NCBI GenBank assembly: GCA_036620675.1
Contig: JAZHEE010000005.1
Source of the DNA: Jejubacter sp036620675
Lineage (GTDB): Bacteria > Pseudomonadota > Gammaproteobacteria > Enterobacterales > Enterobacteriaceae
DNA: 64,000 bases
Strand: one strand, 5' to 3'
The position numbers and the translations under genes are program-made. Positions 25,990 to 33,838 of this stretch are shown here, piece after piece. Numbering within the stretch: the stretch's first letter is position 1; every line of letters begins with the position of its first letter. The notes under the pieces are model-generated. The model saw nothing but the letters and a program-made list of their open reading frames with translations. It had not been told where the DNA came from and did no database searches.

Positions 25990-26850
25990 ATGACACAACC
26001 GCAAACCGAAGCCGCCACCAGCCACTTTATCGAAATAGAAGAGGCAGGCCGGCCCCTGCGAATTCACTATAACGACTGCGGCAGCGGCGATGAAACCGTA
26101 GTTATGCTGCACGGTTCCGGGCCGGGGGCCACCGGCTGGGCCAACTTCAGCCGTAATATCGACCCGCTGGTGGCTGCGGGCTATCGCGTTATTCTGCTCG
26201 ACTGCCCGGGCTGGGGCAAAAGCGACACCATTATCAACGACGGCTCGCGTTCCGATCTTAACGCCCGGGTACTGAAGCAGGTGGCGGACAAACTCGATCT
26301 GTCCAGGGTGCATCTGTTGGGTAACTCGATGGGCGGTCACAGCGCGGTGGCCTTTACCCTGAGCTGGCCGGAGCGGGTCGGCAAACTGGTTCTGATGGGC
26401 GGGGGTACCGGCGGTATGAGCCTGTTTACCCCAATGCCGACCGAGGGAATCAAACGCCTGCAAAAGCTGTATCGCGAACCGACCATCGACAATCTGAAGC
26501 TGATGATGGAGATCTTCGTCTATGACACCAGCGATCTTACCGATGCGTTGTTCCAGGCGCGGCTGGATAACATTCTGGCGCGTCGCGACCACCTGGAAAA
26601 CTTTGTGAAGAGCAGCGAACTCAACCCGAAACAGTTCCCGGATTTCTCCCCGCGGCTGGGGGAGATCAAAGCTCAGACTCTGATCGTCTGGGGGCGCAAC
26701 GACCGCTTTGTGCCCATGGATACCGGTCTGCGTCTGCTTTCCGGTATTGCCGGTTCTGAACTCCACGTCTATCGCGACTGCGGCCACTGGGCCCAGTGGG
26801 AACATGCAGACAACTTTAACCAACTGGTGCTCGACTTTTTACGTCGCTAA
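25990..26850 (+). CDS. mhpC: 2-hydroxy-6-oxononadienedioate/-nonatrienedioate hydrolase
   Basis: This 286-residue alpha/beta hydrolase cleaves the meta-ring-fission product to succinate (or fumarate) and 2-hydroxypentadienoate. The oxyanion region HGSGPGATGW is at residues 40-49. The nucleophile elbow GNSMGGHS contains Ser113, the Asp lies near IVWGRNDRFVP and the His in YRDCGHWAQWE. Length matches E. coli MhpC (288). It lies between mhpB and mhpD with 10-20-base gaps. Confidence 0.95.
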   Translation: MTQPQTEAATSHFIEIEEAGRPLRIHYNDCGSGDETVVMLHGSGPGATGWANFSRNIDPLVAAGYRVILLDCPGWGKSDTIINDGSRSDLNARVLKQVADKLDLSRVHLLGNSMGGHSAVAFTLSWPERVGKLVLMGGGTGGMSLFTPMPTEGIKRLQKLYREPTIDNLKLMMEIFVYDTSDLTDALFQARLDNILARRDHLENFVKSSELNPKQFPDFSPRLGEIKAQTLIVWGRNDRFVPMDTGLRLLSGIAGSELHVYRDCGHWAQWEHADNFNQLVLDFLRR

Positions 26851-26859
26851 GGGGGCAGA

Positions 26860-27645
26860 ATGACGAAGATAACCGAACAGCTGGCTGAACAGCTGCGCGA
26901 AGCGGAACAGCGCGGGCAGGCCATCGCGCCGCTGCGCGAGCAGATAGCCGGGCCGGAAGCGGCTTATGAGATCCAACAGCTCAATGTGGATTACTGGCAG
27001 CAGAAAGGGCGCCGGGTGGTGGGGCGCAAGGTGGGGCTGACTCATCCCCGGGTTCAGCAGCAACTGGGGGTAGATCAACCCGACTTCGGCACCCTGTTCG
27101 CCGATATGTGCTATGGCGATAACCAAACGCTGCCGTATGACCGGGTGTTGCAACCCCGTATCGAAGCGGAGATCGCCCTGGTGCTGGGCCGGAGTCTGCC
27201 ATCACCAGACACCACTTTCGCCGAGTTGTGCGACGCTGTGGCCTGGGTAATGCCCTCGCTGGAGGTGGTGGGCAGCCGCATTCGCGACTGGTCTATCGCC
27301 TTTGTGGATACCGTGGCCGATAACGCCTCCTGCGGCCTGTATGTGCTGGGCGGCCCGGCGCAGCCGCTGGCGGGGCTGAGTCTGCGCGACTGCGCCATGA
27401 CCATGACTCGCAACGGCGAGCAGGTTTCCGAGGGCCGCGGCAGTGAGTGTCTGGGGCATCCGCTTAACGCTGCGGTATGGCTGGCGCGCAAAATGGCGAG
27501 CCTGGGCACGCCGCTGCGGGCCGGCGATACCATTCTGACTGGCGCTCTGGGGCCGATGGTGGCGGTGCAGCCGGGGGATCGCTTTGAAGCGACCATCGAC
27601 GGCATAGGTACGGTAGCAGCAACATTTTCGCAGGAGCAGGCATGA
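26860..27645 (+). CDS. mhpD: 2-keto-4-pentenoate hydratase
   Basis: This 261-residue hydratase adds water to 2-hydroxypenta-2,4-dienoate to give 4-hydroxy-2-ketovalerate. Metal-binding acids are expected in RIEAEIALVLGR and the ASLEVVGSRIRDW-like segment (here PSLEVVGSRIRDW, about residues 131-143). SECLGHPLNAAVWLARKM is typical of the MhpD/TesE/CatD family. GGGGGC precedes the ATG. Its stop overlaps the mhpF start by four bases. Confidence 0.94.
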   Translation: MTKITEQLAEQLREAEQRGQAIAPLREQIAGPEAAYEIQQLNVDYWQQKGRRVVGRKVGLTHPRVQQQLGVDQPDFGTLFADMCYGDNQTLPYDRVLQPRIEAEIALVLGRSLPSPDTTFAELCDAVAWVMPSLEVVGSRIRDWSIAFVDTVADNASCGLYVLGGPAQPLAGLSLRDCAMTMTRNGEQVSEGRGSECLGHPLNAAVWLARKMASLGTPLRAGDTILTGALGPMVAVQPGDRFEATIDGIGTVAATFSQEQA

Positions 27646-28589
27646 GTAAGGTTCGCGCGGCAATTATCGGTTCCGGCAATATCGGTACCGATTTGATGAT
27701 CAAAATTTTGCGCCACGGCGAGCAGCTGGAGATGGCAGCGATGGTGGGCATCGATCCCAGCTCCGATGGTCTGGCCCGGGCGCGGCGGCTGGGGGTCGCC
27801 ACCACCCACGAGGGAGTGGATGGCCTTATCGCTATGCCGGAATTCGCCGCTATCGATGTGGTATTCGACGCCACCAGCGCCAGTGCTCATATTCACAACG
27901 ACGCGAAGCTGCGCGCCGCGAAGCCGGGCATTCGGGTGGTGGACTTAACGCCTGCGGCCATTGGGCCTTACTGCGTGCCGGTGGTCAATCTGGAGTCGCA
28001 CCTCGACAAGGGCAACGTCAATATGGTGACCTGCGGCGGTCAGGCCACCATCCCGATGGTGGCGGCGGTTTCCCGGGTTGCCAGAGTACACTACGCCGAG
28101 ATTGTGGCATCCATAGCCAGTAAATCAGCGGGGCCGGGCACCCGTGCCAATATCGATGAATTTACCGAGACCACCAGCCGGGCGCTGGAAACCGTCGGCG
28201 GGGCTGCGAAGGGCAAAGCGATTATCATCCTTAACCCGGCGGAGCCGCCGCTGATGATGCGCGACACCGTTTATGTCTTGTGCGACGAGGCTGACCAACA
28301 GCAGATTGCCGCCTCGGTGGAAGAGATGGCGGCGGCGGTACAGGCCTGGGTGCCTGGTTATCGCCTGAAGCAGCAGGTGCAATTCGACAGTATCCCGCCG
28401 GATGCGCCGCTGACCCTACCGGGGATCGGTCGTTTTTCCGGGCTTAAGGTTTCCATCTACCTGGAGGTGGAGGGGGCGGCGCACTATCTGCCCGCTTACG
28501 CCGGGAACCTCGACATTATGACCTCCGCCGCGCTCGCCACCGGTGAACGTATTGCGCAGGCGCTTGCCATGAAAGGAGGGGCAGCATGA
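27642..28589 (+). CDS. mhpF: acetaldehyde dehydrogenase (acylating)
   Basis: This 315-residue enzyme converts acetaldehyde from MhpE to acetyl-CoA with NAD and CoA. The Rossmann motif AIIGSGNIGTDLMIKIL starts near residue 7. The active-site cysteine lies in NMVTCGGQATIPMVAAV (near residue 132). Length is that of E. coli MhpF (316). Four-base overlaps with both mhpD and mhpE suggest translational coupling. MhpE and MhpF form a complex that channels acetaldehyde, so the pairing is expected. Confidence 0.95.
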   Translation: MSKVRAAIIGSGNIGTDLMIKILRHGEQLEMAAMVGIDPSSDGLARARRLGVATTHEGVDGLIAMPEFAAIDVVFDATSASAHIHNDAKLRAAKPGIRVVDLTPAAIGPYCVPVVNLESHLDKGNVNMVTCGGQATIPMVAAVSRVARVHYAEIVASIASKSAGPGTRANIDEFTETTSRALETVGGAAKGKAIIILNPAEPPLMMRDTVYVLCDEADQQQIAASVEEMAAAVQAWVPGYRLKQQVQFDSIPPDAPLTLPGIGRFSGLKVSIYLEVEGAAHYLPAYAGNLDIMTSAALATGERIAQALAMKGGAA

Positions 28590-29593
28590 GCAAACTTTAT
28601 ATTTCCGACGTGACCCTGCGCGACGGTATGCACGCCATTCGCCATCAGTATTCACTGGATAACGTACGCCAGATAGCCGCAGCGCTGGATAAAGCCGGGG
28701 TGGACTCTATTGAAGTGGCCCATGGCGATGGCCTGCAGGGCTCCAGCTTTAACTACGGCTTCGGCGCCCACAGCGATCCCGAATGGATTGCCGCCGCCGC
28801 GGAATCGGTCAGTCAGGCGCGTATCGCCACGCTGTTGATCCCGGGGATCGGCACCATTGACGATCTGAAGCGGGCTTATGCAGCGGGCGCCCGGGTGGTG
28901 CGGGTCGCCACCCACTGTACCGAGGCGGATGTCTCAAAGCAGCATATCGCCTGCGCCCGCGAGTTGGGAATGGACAGCGTCGGCTTTCTGATGATGAGCC
29001 ATATGACCAGCCCGGAACATCTGGCCAGTCAGGCGAAGCTGATGGAAGAGTACGGCGCTACCTGCGTCTATGTGGTGGATTCCGGCGGTGCCATGAATAT
29101 GGACGATATTCGCGCCCGTTTCCGGGCGCTGAAGGCGGTACTGAAGCCGGAAACCGAAACCGGGATCCACGCCCATCACAACCTGAGCCTTGGGGTGGCC
29201 AACTCCATCGCCGCGGTGGAAGAGGGCGCCAACCGGGTGGACGCCAGTCTGGCGGGTATGGGGGCCGGGGCCGGTAACGCGCCGCTGGAGGTATTTATCG
29301 CCGCTGCCAGCAAAATCGGCTGGCAGCACGGCTGCGATCTCTACCAGTTGATGGATGCCGCCGACGATCTGGTGCGCCCGCTCCAGGACCGCCCGGTACG
29401 GGTGGATCGTGAAACCCTGGCGCTGGGCTATGCCGGGGTTTACTCCAGCTTCCTGCGCCACAGCGAAGTGGCGGCACAGAAGTATGGCCTGAGCGCGGTC
29501 GATATCCTGGTAGAACTGGGCAAACGCCGGATGGTGGGCGGTCAGGAAGATATGATCGTCGACGTGGCGCTGGATCTGAAAAATCGCGGCTAA
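28586..29593 (+). CDS. mhpE: 4-hydroxy-2-oxovalerate aldolase
   Basis: This 335-residue class II pyruvate aldolase (HMGL-like TIM barrel) splits 4-hydroxy-2-ketovalerate into pyruvate and acetaldehyde. The metal-binding start is VTLRDGMHAIRHQY (Arg/Asp near residues 11-12). The second metal site is the HAHHN-type segment GIHAHHNLSLGVANS (near residue 195), and ASLAGMGAGAGNAPLE is also typical. It partners MhpF and is the last of the tightly coupled genes before a hairpin and mhpT. Confidence 0.95.
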   Translation: MSKLYISDVTLRDGMHAIRHQYSLDNVRQIAAALDKAGVDSIEVAHGDGLQGSSFNYGFGAHSDPEWIAAAAESVSQARIATLLIPGIGTIDDLKRAYAAGARVVRVATHCTEADVSKQHIACARELGMDSVGFLMMSHMTSPEHLASQAKLMEEYGATCVYVVDSGGAMNMDDIRARFRALKAVLKPETETGIHAHHNLSLGVANSIAAVEEGANRVDASLAGMGAGAGNAPLEVFIAAASKIGWQHGCDLYQLMDAADDLVRPLQDRPVRVDRETLALGYAGVYSSFLRHSEVAAQKYGLSAVDILVELGKRRMVGGQEDMIVDVALDLKNRG

Positions 29594-29604
29594 GCCGCTA
29601 TATC

Positions 29605-29633
29605 AGGCGCGGGGGCCATGTACTTCCGCGCCT
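29605..29633 (+). terminator. hairpin between mhpE and mhpT
   Basis: Stem AGGCGCGG (29605-29612)/CCGCGCCT (29626-29633) with a 13-base loop lies in the 85-base mhpE-mhpT gap, followed by TATTGTA. It may partly end transcription so that mhpT is expressed less, or protect the upstream mRNA. Confidence 0.45.
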
Positions 29634-29678
29634 TATTGTACTTATCTCATTACCTCACCTGTATAAAAGGCACTGCCG

Positions 29679-30896
29679 ATGAAACAGAATCACCGTAAGT
29701 CCGATGGCCGCCTGGCGCTGACCATCGGCCTCTGCTTTCTGGTTGCACTGATGGAAGGGCTGGACCTCCAGGCCGCAGGCATTGCCGCCGTTGGAATGGC
29801 GGAGGCGTTTTCTCTGGATCGCATGGCGCTGGGCTGGGTGTTCAGCGCTGGCATTATTGGCCTGCTGCCCGGGGCACTGGGCGGTGGCTGGCTGGCGGAC
29901 CGCTACGGGCGCAAAATCCTGCTGCTGTGCTCGGTCACCCTGTTCGGCCTGTTTTCGCTGGCGACGGCGCTGGCGTGGGACTACTACAGCCTGCTATTCG
30001 CCCGGCTAATGACCGGTGTCGGTCTGGGGGCGGCGCTTCCTAATCTGATCGCCCTGACGTCGGAATCTGCTGGTCCGCGACTGCGCGGAGTCGCCGTTAG
30101 CCTGATGTACTGCGGCGTGCCGCTGGGGGCAGCCCTGGCGGCGGCCATTGGCGCGGGCGGGATCGCGCTGCCCTGGCAAACGGTATTCTGGGTGGGGGGC
30201 GTGGTGCCGCTGTTACTGGTGCCGCTGCTGTATCGCTATTTGGATGAATCACGACAGTTCGTTGCGCAGGCCGGGAATAATGACGGCGCATCGTTAACCG
30301 CCTTGCTGCGGCCCGGCGCAGTCAGCGCCACGCTGCTGCTGTGGGCCAGCTACTTTTTTACGCTACTGGTGGTCTATCTGCTGATTAACTGGCTGCCGGT
30401 ACTGCTGGTCGATCAGGGCTTCAGCCAGGGTCAGGCGAGCCAGGTCATGCTGATGCTGCAATTTGGTGCAGCGTTGGGCACCCTGGCGCTGGGTGCGCTG
30501 ATGGACAGACTGTCGCCACTGACGATGGCGCTGCTGATCTACTGCGGCATGCTGGGATCCCTTCTGGCGCTGGGGATGGCTTCGCGCTTCGACACCATGC
30601 TGATGGTGGGCTTTGTGGCGGGACTGTTCGCTACCGGCGGTCAGTGCGTGCTCTATGCACTGGCGCCGCGTTTCTATAATACCGCGATACGTGCAACCGG
30701 GGTAGGGGCCGCCGTGGCGGTCGGGCGACTCGGCGCCATGACCGGTCCGCTACTGGCCGGAAAAATGCTGGCCGCCGGGGCCGGTACCGCAGGCGTGATG
30801 GCGGCATCGGCCCCGGGTATTCTGGTGGCCGGCCTGGCGGTTTTCTGGCTGCTGGGGCGTGGAAATCGTTATTCAGAGGGGGAGGCCGTGCAGTAG
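29679..30896 (+). CDS. mhpT: 3-(3-hydroxyphenyl)propionate transporter (MFS, aromatic acid:H+ symporter)
   Basis: This 405-residue MFS carrier has 12 predicted membrane segments. The AAHS signature appears as MEGLDLQAAGIAA near residue 25 (the conserved D-x-Q/E-type motif in TM1), and the MFS loop motif as GGWLADRYGRKILLLCS (about residues 68-84). ARLMTGVGLGAALPNLIALTSE lies in TM4. It should import the substrate of MhpA. It follows mhpE by 85 bases, as in E. coli. Confidence 0.93.
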   Translation: MKQNHRKSDGRLALTIGLCFLVALMEGLDLQAAGIAAVGMAEAFSLDRMALGWVFSAGIIGLLPGALGGGWLADRYGRKILLLCSVTLFGLFSLATALAWDYYSLLFARLMTGVGLGAALPNLIALTSESAGPRLRGVAVSLMYCGVPLGAALAAAIGAGGIALPWQTVFWVGGVVPLLLVPLLYRYLDESRQFVAQAGNNDGASLTALLRPGAVSATLLLWASYFFTLLVVYLLINWLPVLLVDQGFSQGQASQVMLMLQFGAALGTLALGALMDRLSPLTMALLIYCGMLGSLLALGMASRFDTMLMVGFVAGLFATGGQCVLYALAPRFYNTAIRATGVGAAVAVGRLGAMTGPLLAGKMLAAGAGTAGVMAASAPGILVAGLAVFWLLGRGNRYSEGEAVQ

Positions 30897-31026
30897 GGGT
30901 AAATCGCTGGCACCGGAAGTGGATTTCGGCGCTATCCGCCAGCCGTCAAATACCATTCAGCCGTGATATTGAAACTCCACCGCTAACTGCTAAGGTTGCA
31001 GCAGGCCTTAATTTTCTTACTGGTGG

Positions 31027-31446
31027 GTGAAATTGAGCATAAAATCAATCGGCTATTTGCTATTACCTCTGCTTTTATCGGGCTGCGCGCAGAAAAGCCT
31101 GAAGCAGAGAGATGATACGGTATCGGCATATTCACCATTGATGCGCCTGGAATGTGTGAATCAGCAGGGAAGGCGGCTGTCGGCATTGATGGATGCCAGA
31201 AATCAGACGGTGACGATTTCGAATAAGATCTACCGCTTTGTTGAACCTGTCGATAAAGATGCCGATACCCGCATTATGACTTTTCAACGTACGGAAAAGG
31301 ACGGCACTTCCCGCGTTGATTTCGATATGGGGAAAACCGGGCATATTCCCCTGGTTATCGCTCATGCCGGACAAAAGCAGGCGTTTCGCTGCCAGTCGTC
31401 CAGGGGGGGAGGCTACACTGATGGGCCGATCATAAACCCTAATTAA
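31027..31446 (+). CDS. hypothetical lipoprotein
   Basis: This 139-residue protein has a lipoprotein signal with lipobox LLSGC (Cys20). The mature part is polar with no recognised domain (RLECVNQQGRRLSALMDARNQ, then FVEPVDKDADTRIMTFQ; a pair of cysteines near residues 47 and 125). The start is GTG at 31027, or TTG two codons later, with only a weak GGTGG site, so the start is uncertain. It converges on the LysR gene, overlapping by eight bases. Function unknown. Confidence 0.65.
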   Translation: MKLSIKSIGYLLLPLLLSGCAQKSLKQRDDTVSAYSPLMRLECVNQQGRRLSALMDARNQTVTISNKIYRFVEPVDKDADTRIMTFQRTEKDGTSRVDFDMGKTGHIPLVIAHAGQKQAFRCQSSRGGGYTDGPIINPN

Positions 31447-32335
31447 GCTGCTCGACCAGCCAGTCAATAAAATGCCTGACTCTGGGAGAAAGCTGGCGGC
31501 GGGTAGGGTAAACCACGCAGATGGGAAATTCCGCCGTTGAATATTCCGCCAGTACGGGCCGCAATATCCCTTGCTCAATGTCCTGTTCAATCAAAAACCG
31601 CGGCAGACAGGCGATACCCAGTCCCGACCGCGCGGCATCGCGAAGCGCGCTGGCGTTATCGCTGAGCAGAAAAGGCTTTCTGGCAACGGAAACAGGGGAG
31701 CCTGCGCGGGTCTGAAGAATCCATGCGCGCTGGTGGTGGCGTGAGCCGGATACCAGCTGCTGATGATTCGCCAGCTCCTCTGGTGACACCGGCGTTCCCC
31801 GGCGGGCCAGATAATCGGGAGAGGCGCAAAGCTGTGCCGACGAGCGGGCCACCACACGCATAATCAGGTCGGACGATACCGAAGGTGCGCCAAAGCGAAT
31901 GGCAACGTCGTATCCTTCTTCCACAATATCGATGACGCGATCGGTAAACTGAGTCTCAGCAGAAACCGTTGGCCAGCGCTCAAGGAAACTCGCCACAATG
32001 GGCAGAATCACCTGACGTCCGTAAGCTTCGGTCGCCGTTATCCGCAAAACGCCGTGGGGGGCTGCCCCGGCGCGTTGAATCTCTGTCTGAGCTTCTTCCA
32101 GGTCGCTCAGGATCTGCATTGCCTTAGGAAGAAAAAGTTGTCCATCCGCCGTCAGGCCGATCCTGCGGGTGGTGCGGTGAAGCAGCCGGACCCCCAGCAA
32201 CTCTTCAAGTCGTGCAATAGATTTACCCACCGCTGAGCGGGAAAGGCCAACCCGCCGCGCTCCCTCTACAAATGAGCCGCTGTCAGCAACGGCCACAAAG
32301 GCCTGTAATGCTCCGATATCCGCCAGCTTTTCCAT
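31439..32335 (-). CDS. LysR-family transcriptional regulator
   Basis: This 298-residue LysR regulator has an N-terminal winged helix (LQAFVAVADSGSFVEGARRVGLSRSAVGKSIARLEELLGVRLLHRTTR order, residues 9-57). The substrate-binding domain follows (GVLRITATEAYGRQVILP; YDVAIRFGAP; GLGIACLPRFLIEQD). The type resembles the AaeR/DmlR-like group. It is divergent from an extended SDR gene at 32480 with a 144-base gap and probably controls it. The gene's 3' end overlaps the convergent lipoprotein gene. Confidence 0.9.
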   Translation of the reverse strand: MEKLADIGALQAFVAVADSGSFVEGARRVGLSRSAVGKSIARLEELLGVRLLHRTTRRIGLTADGQLFLPKAMQILSDLEEAQTEIQRAGAAPHGVLRITATEAYGRQVILPIVASFLERWPTVSAETQFTDRVIDIVEEGYDVAIRFGAPSVSSDLIMRVVARSSAQLCASPDYLARRGTPVSPEELANHQQLVSGSRHHQRAWILQTRAGSPVSVARKPFLLSDNASALRDAARSGLGIACLPRFLIEQDIEQGILRPVLAEYSTAEFPICVVYPTRRQLSPRVRHFIDWLVEQLN

Positions 32336-32479
32336 CTTTACTCCCCCCTTGCCGGGCTATGCCCCAGTCCGGGGACACAAATTCCCCAATTAAAGCGTTA
32401 GTCTGTTATTGAAGAAAATATGGCATGCATGCTGCGCCATACACAAGCAATGACGGCGTAATCCATTAAGGGGAACCAC

Positions 32480-33466
32480 ATGAATCAAAAAAACGTTCTG
32501 GTCACCGGAGCTAACGGTTATATCGGCAATGCGGTTGCAAAGGCCTTCTGCCGGGCCGGGTGGAAAGTCTATGGGTTGATTCGACGCCCTGAGCTGGCCC
32601 AGGAACTGGCCCGCCAGGAGATATTTCCCGTTGTCGGCTCTCCGGAAAATCTCACCTTTATGGCGCAGATAAGTGATGTGGCGTTCGATGTCATAGTGTC
32701 GAACACCGAAGATCGGCATGATGCCGCCGGACATCTTGCTAAAGTTCGTACCATGATGGATGCGCTGGTTGCATCCAGTGAGGCCCTGGGTGTCCGTTCT
32801 CTTGTAATGTTTTCCAGCGGATGTAAAGACTATGGCAGGATGAGCGAAAAGCATGGCGATCCAGCGCTGGCTCCCCATAGCGAAAATAGCCCGATAAATC
32901 CGCCGGATATGCTGCTTCCCCGTAGCAACCTGTGCAGCAATCTGCTTGATAAGCACCAGACGCCCTTTGATGTCGTAATATTACGCCCGACGATTGTCTA
33001 TGGGCACTCATCGAGCTATTACGGCGCGCTTTTCTGCCTGGCGGCGAATAGCCCGGGGACGCTCTCGCTGATGGCCGATCCCAATGCCGTCATGCATGCC
33101 TGTCACGTGGATGATTGCGCAGAGGCTTACGTCATGCTGGCGGAACATCCCGACCGAAGCCAGGTGGCGAATCAGGTGTTTAATATCTCGAATGACCGCT
33201 ATGAGACGGCACGGCAAATTGGCGAAGCCCTGGCCCGCAGCTACGGGCTGGCACTACAGTTTGTTTCCCCGGAGCAGGGAAAGGTAGAGGACTTTAACTC
33301 CGCTCACGGCCTGGCCAATTTCTGGCAGTGGGTCGGCTCTGACAAAATTCGTCGCGTAACCGGTTGGCAGACACGTCGTCCCTCATTTGTTCAGGGCATG
33401 GAACAGTATCGTCTGGCGTATGAGGCAACGCTTGTCGGTGACGATAACGGGGCAAGCTGCGTTTAA
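32480..33466 (+). CDS. NAD-dependent epimerase/dehydratase-family (extended SDR) protein
   Basis: This 328-residue extended SDR has the nucleotide motif VLVTGANGYIGNAVAKAF (residues 6-23, GxxGxxG). The usual YxxxK is not obvious at its normal place (NLCSNLLDKH); where Tyr would stand there is Asn or Cys, so catalysis may be altered. ILRPTIVYGHSS (near residue 172) is the family substrate-loop motif. Substrate unknown. GGGGAACCAC precedes the ATG. It is divergent from a LysR gene, its likely regulator. The stop overlaps the remnant on the other strand. Confidence 0.82.
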   Translation: MNQKNVLVTGANGYIGNAVAKAFCRAGWKVYGLIRRPELAQELARQEIFPVVGSPENLTFMAQISDVAFDVIVSNTEDRHDAAGHLAKVRTMMDALVASSEALGVRSLVMFSSGCKDYGRMSEKHGDPALAPHSENSPINPPDMLLPRSNLCSNLLDKHQTPFDVVILRPTIVYGHSSSYYGALFCLAANSPGTLSLMADPNAVMHACHVDDCAEAYVMLAEHPDRSQVANQVFNISNDRYETARQIGEALARSYGLALQFVSPEQGKVEDFNSAHGLANFWQWVGSDKIRRVTGWQTRRPSFVQGMEQYRLAYEATLVGDDNGASCV

Positions 33467-33645
33467 CGCTCGCCACAATCCGCGCCATGGCTTGGCCGGC
33501 CGAGATTATGGAGCGCGTGTTCCAGAACAGGATACAGACGCGGCTCATCGGTGCGCGACACATTAAATCGCACAAAGCGCTGGGCGCTACGCGACTGGCT
33601 AAAGGCGTTGCCCGGCGCCAGCAAGATCGGGCTCCGATTCCATAA
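33463..33645 (-). pseudogene. 3' remnant of a MocR/aminotransferase-type regulator
   Basis: Minus-strand reading gives SPILLAPGNAFS, then QRFVRFNVSRTDEPRLYPVLEHAL, ending in TAA at 33463-33465. This is the usual C terminus of GntR/MocR regulators with an aminotransferase domain (LAPG...F.RFN). An in-frame TAG appears about 15 codons before LLAPG and the rest of the gene is missing. The sequence to the right becomes AT-rich and leads to the colicin, so the break marks the island edge. Confidence 0.65.
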
Positions 33646-33764
33646 CTATCGCCTGTTCAGCACGCGTTCAGAATTTATTCCAGAACATATACAGCTGCAA
33701 CCCGATTCAGAACTCCATACTTTCATATCATCACTTGTCAGATCTCAAATAAAAAAACACACAG

Positions 33765-33812
33765 TTGACATGGATAATCCTTCAGGTCATAACACTGTAT
33801 GCATAACCAGTA
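33765..33812 (+). promoter_or_regulatory. colicin promoter with LexA (SOS) box
   Basis: TTGACA (33765-33770) and CATAAC (33788-33793) form a promoter with a 17-base spacer. Just downstream, CTG-TATGCATAAC-CAG (33795-33810) fits the LexA core CTG-N10-CAG with an AT-rich centre. Colicin genes are typically repressed by LexA at this position. Confidence 0.65.
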
Positions 33813-33838
33813 AAAGCTAAAACACGGAGGATACTCAT

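Noticed and set aside
33695..33710. A second CTG-N10-CAG match upstream of the colicin
   Set aside because: Its centre is GC-rich (CAACCCGATT) and it lies far upstream of the promoter, so it is likely chance.
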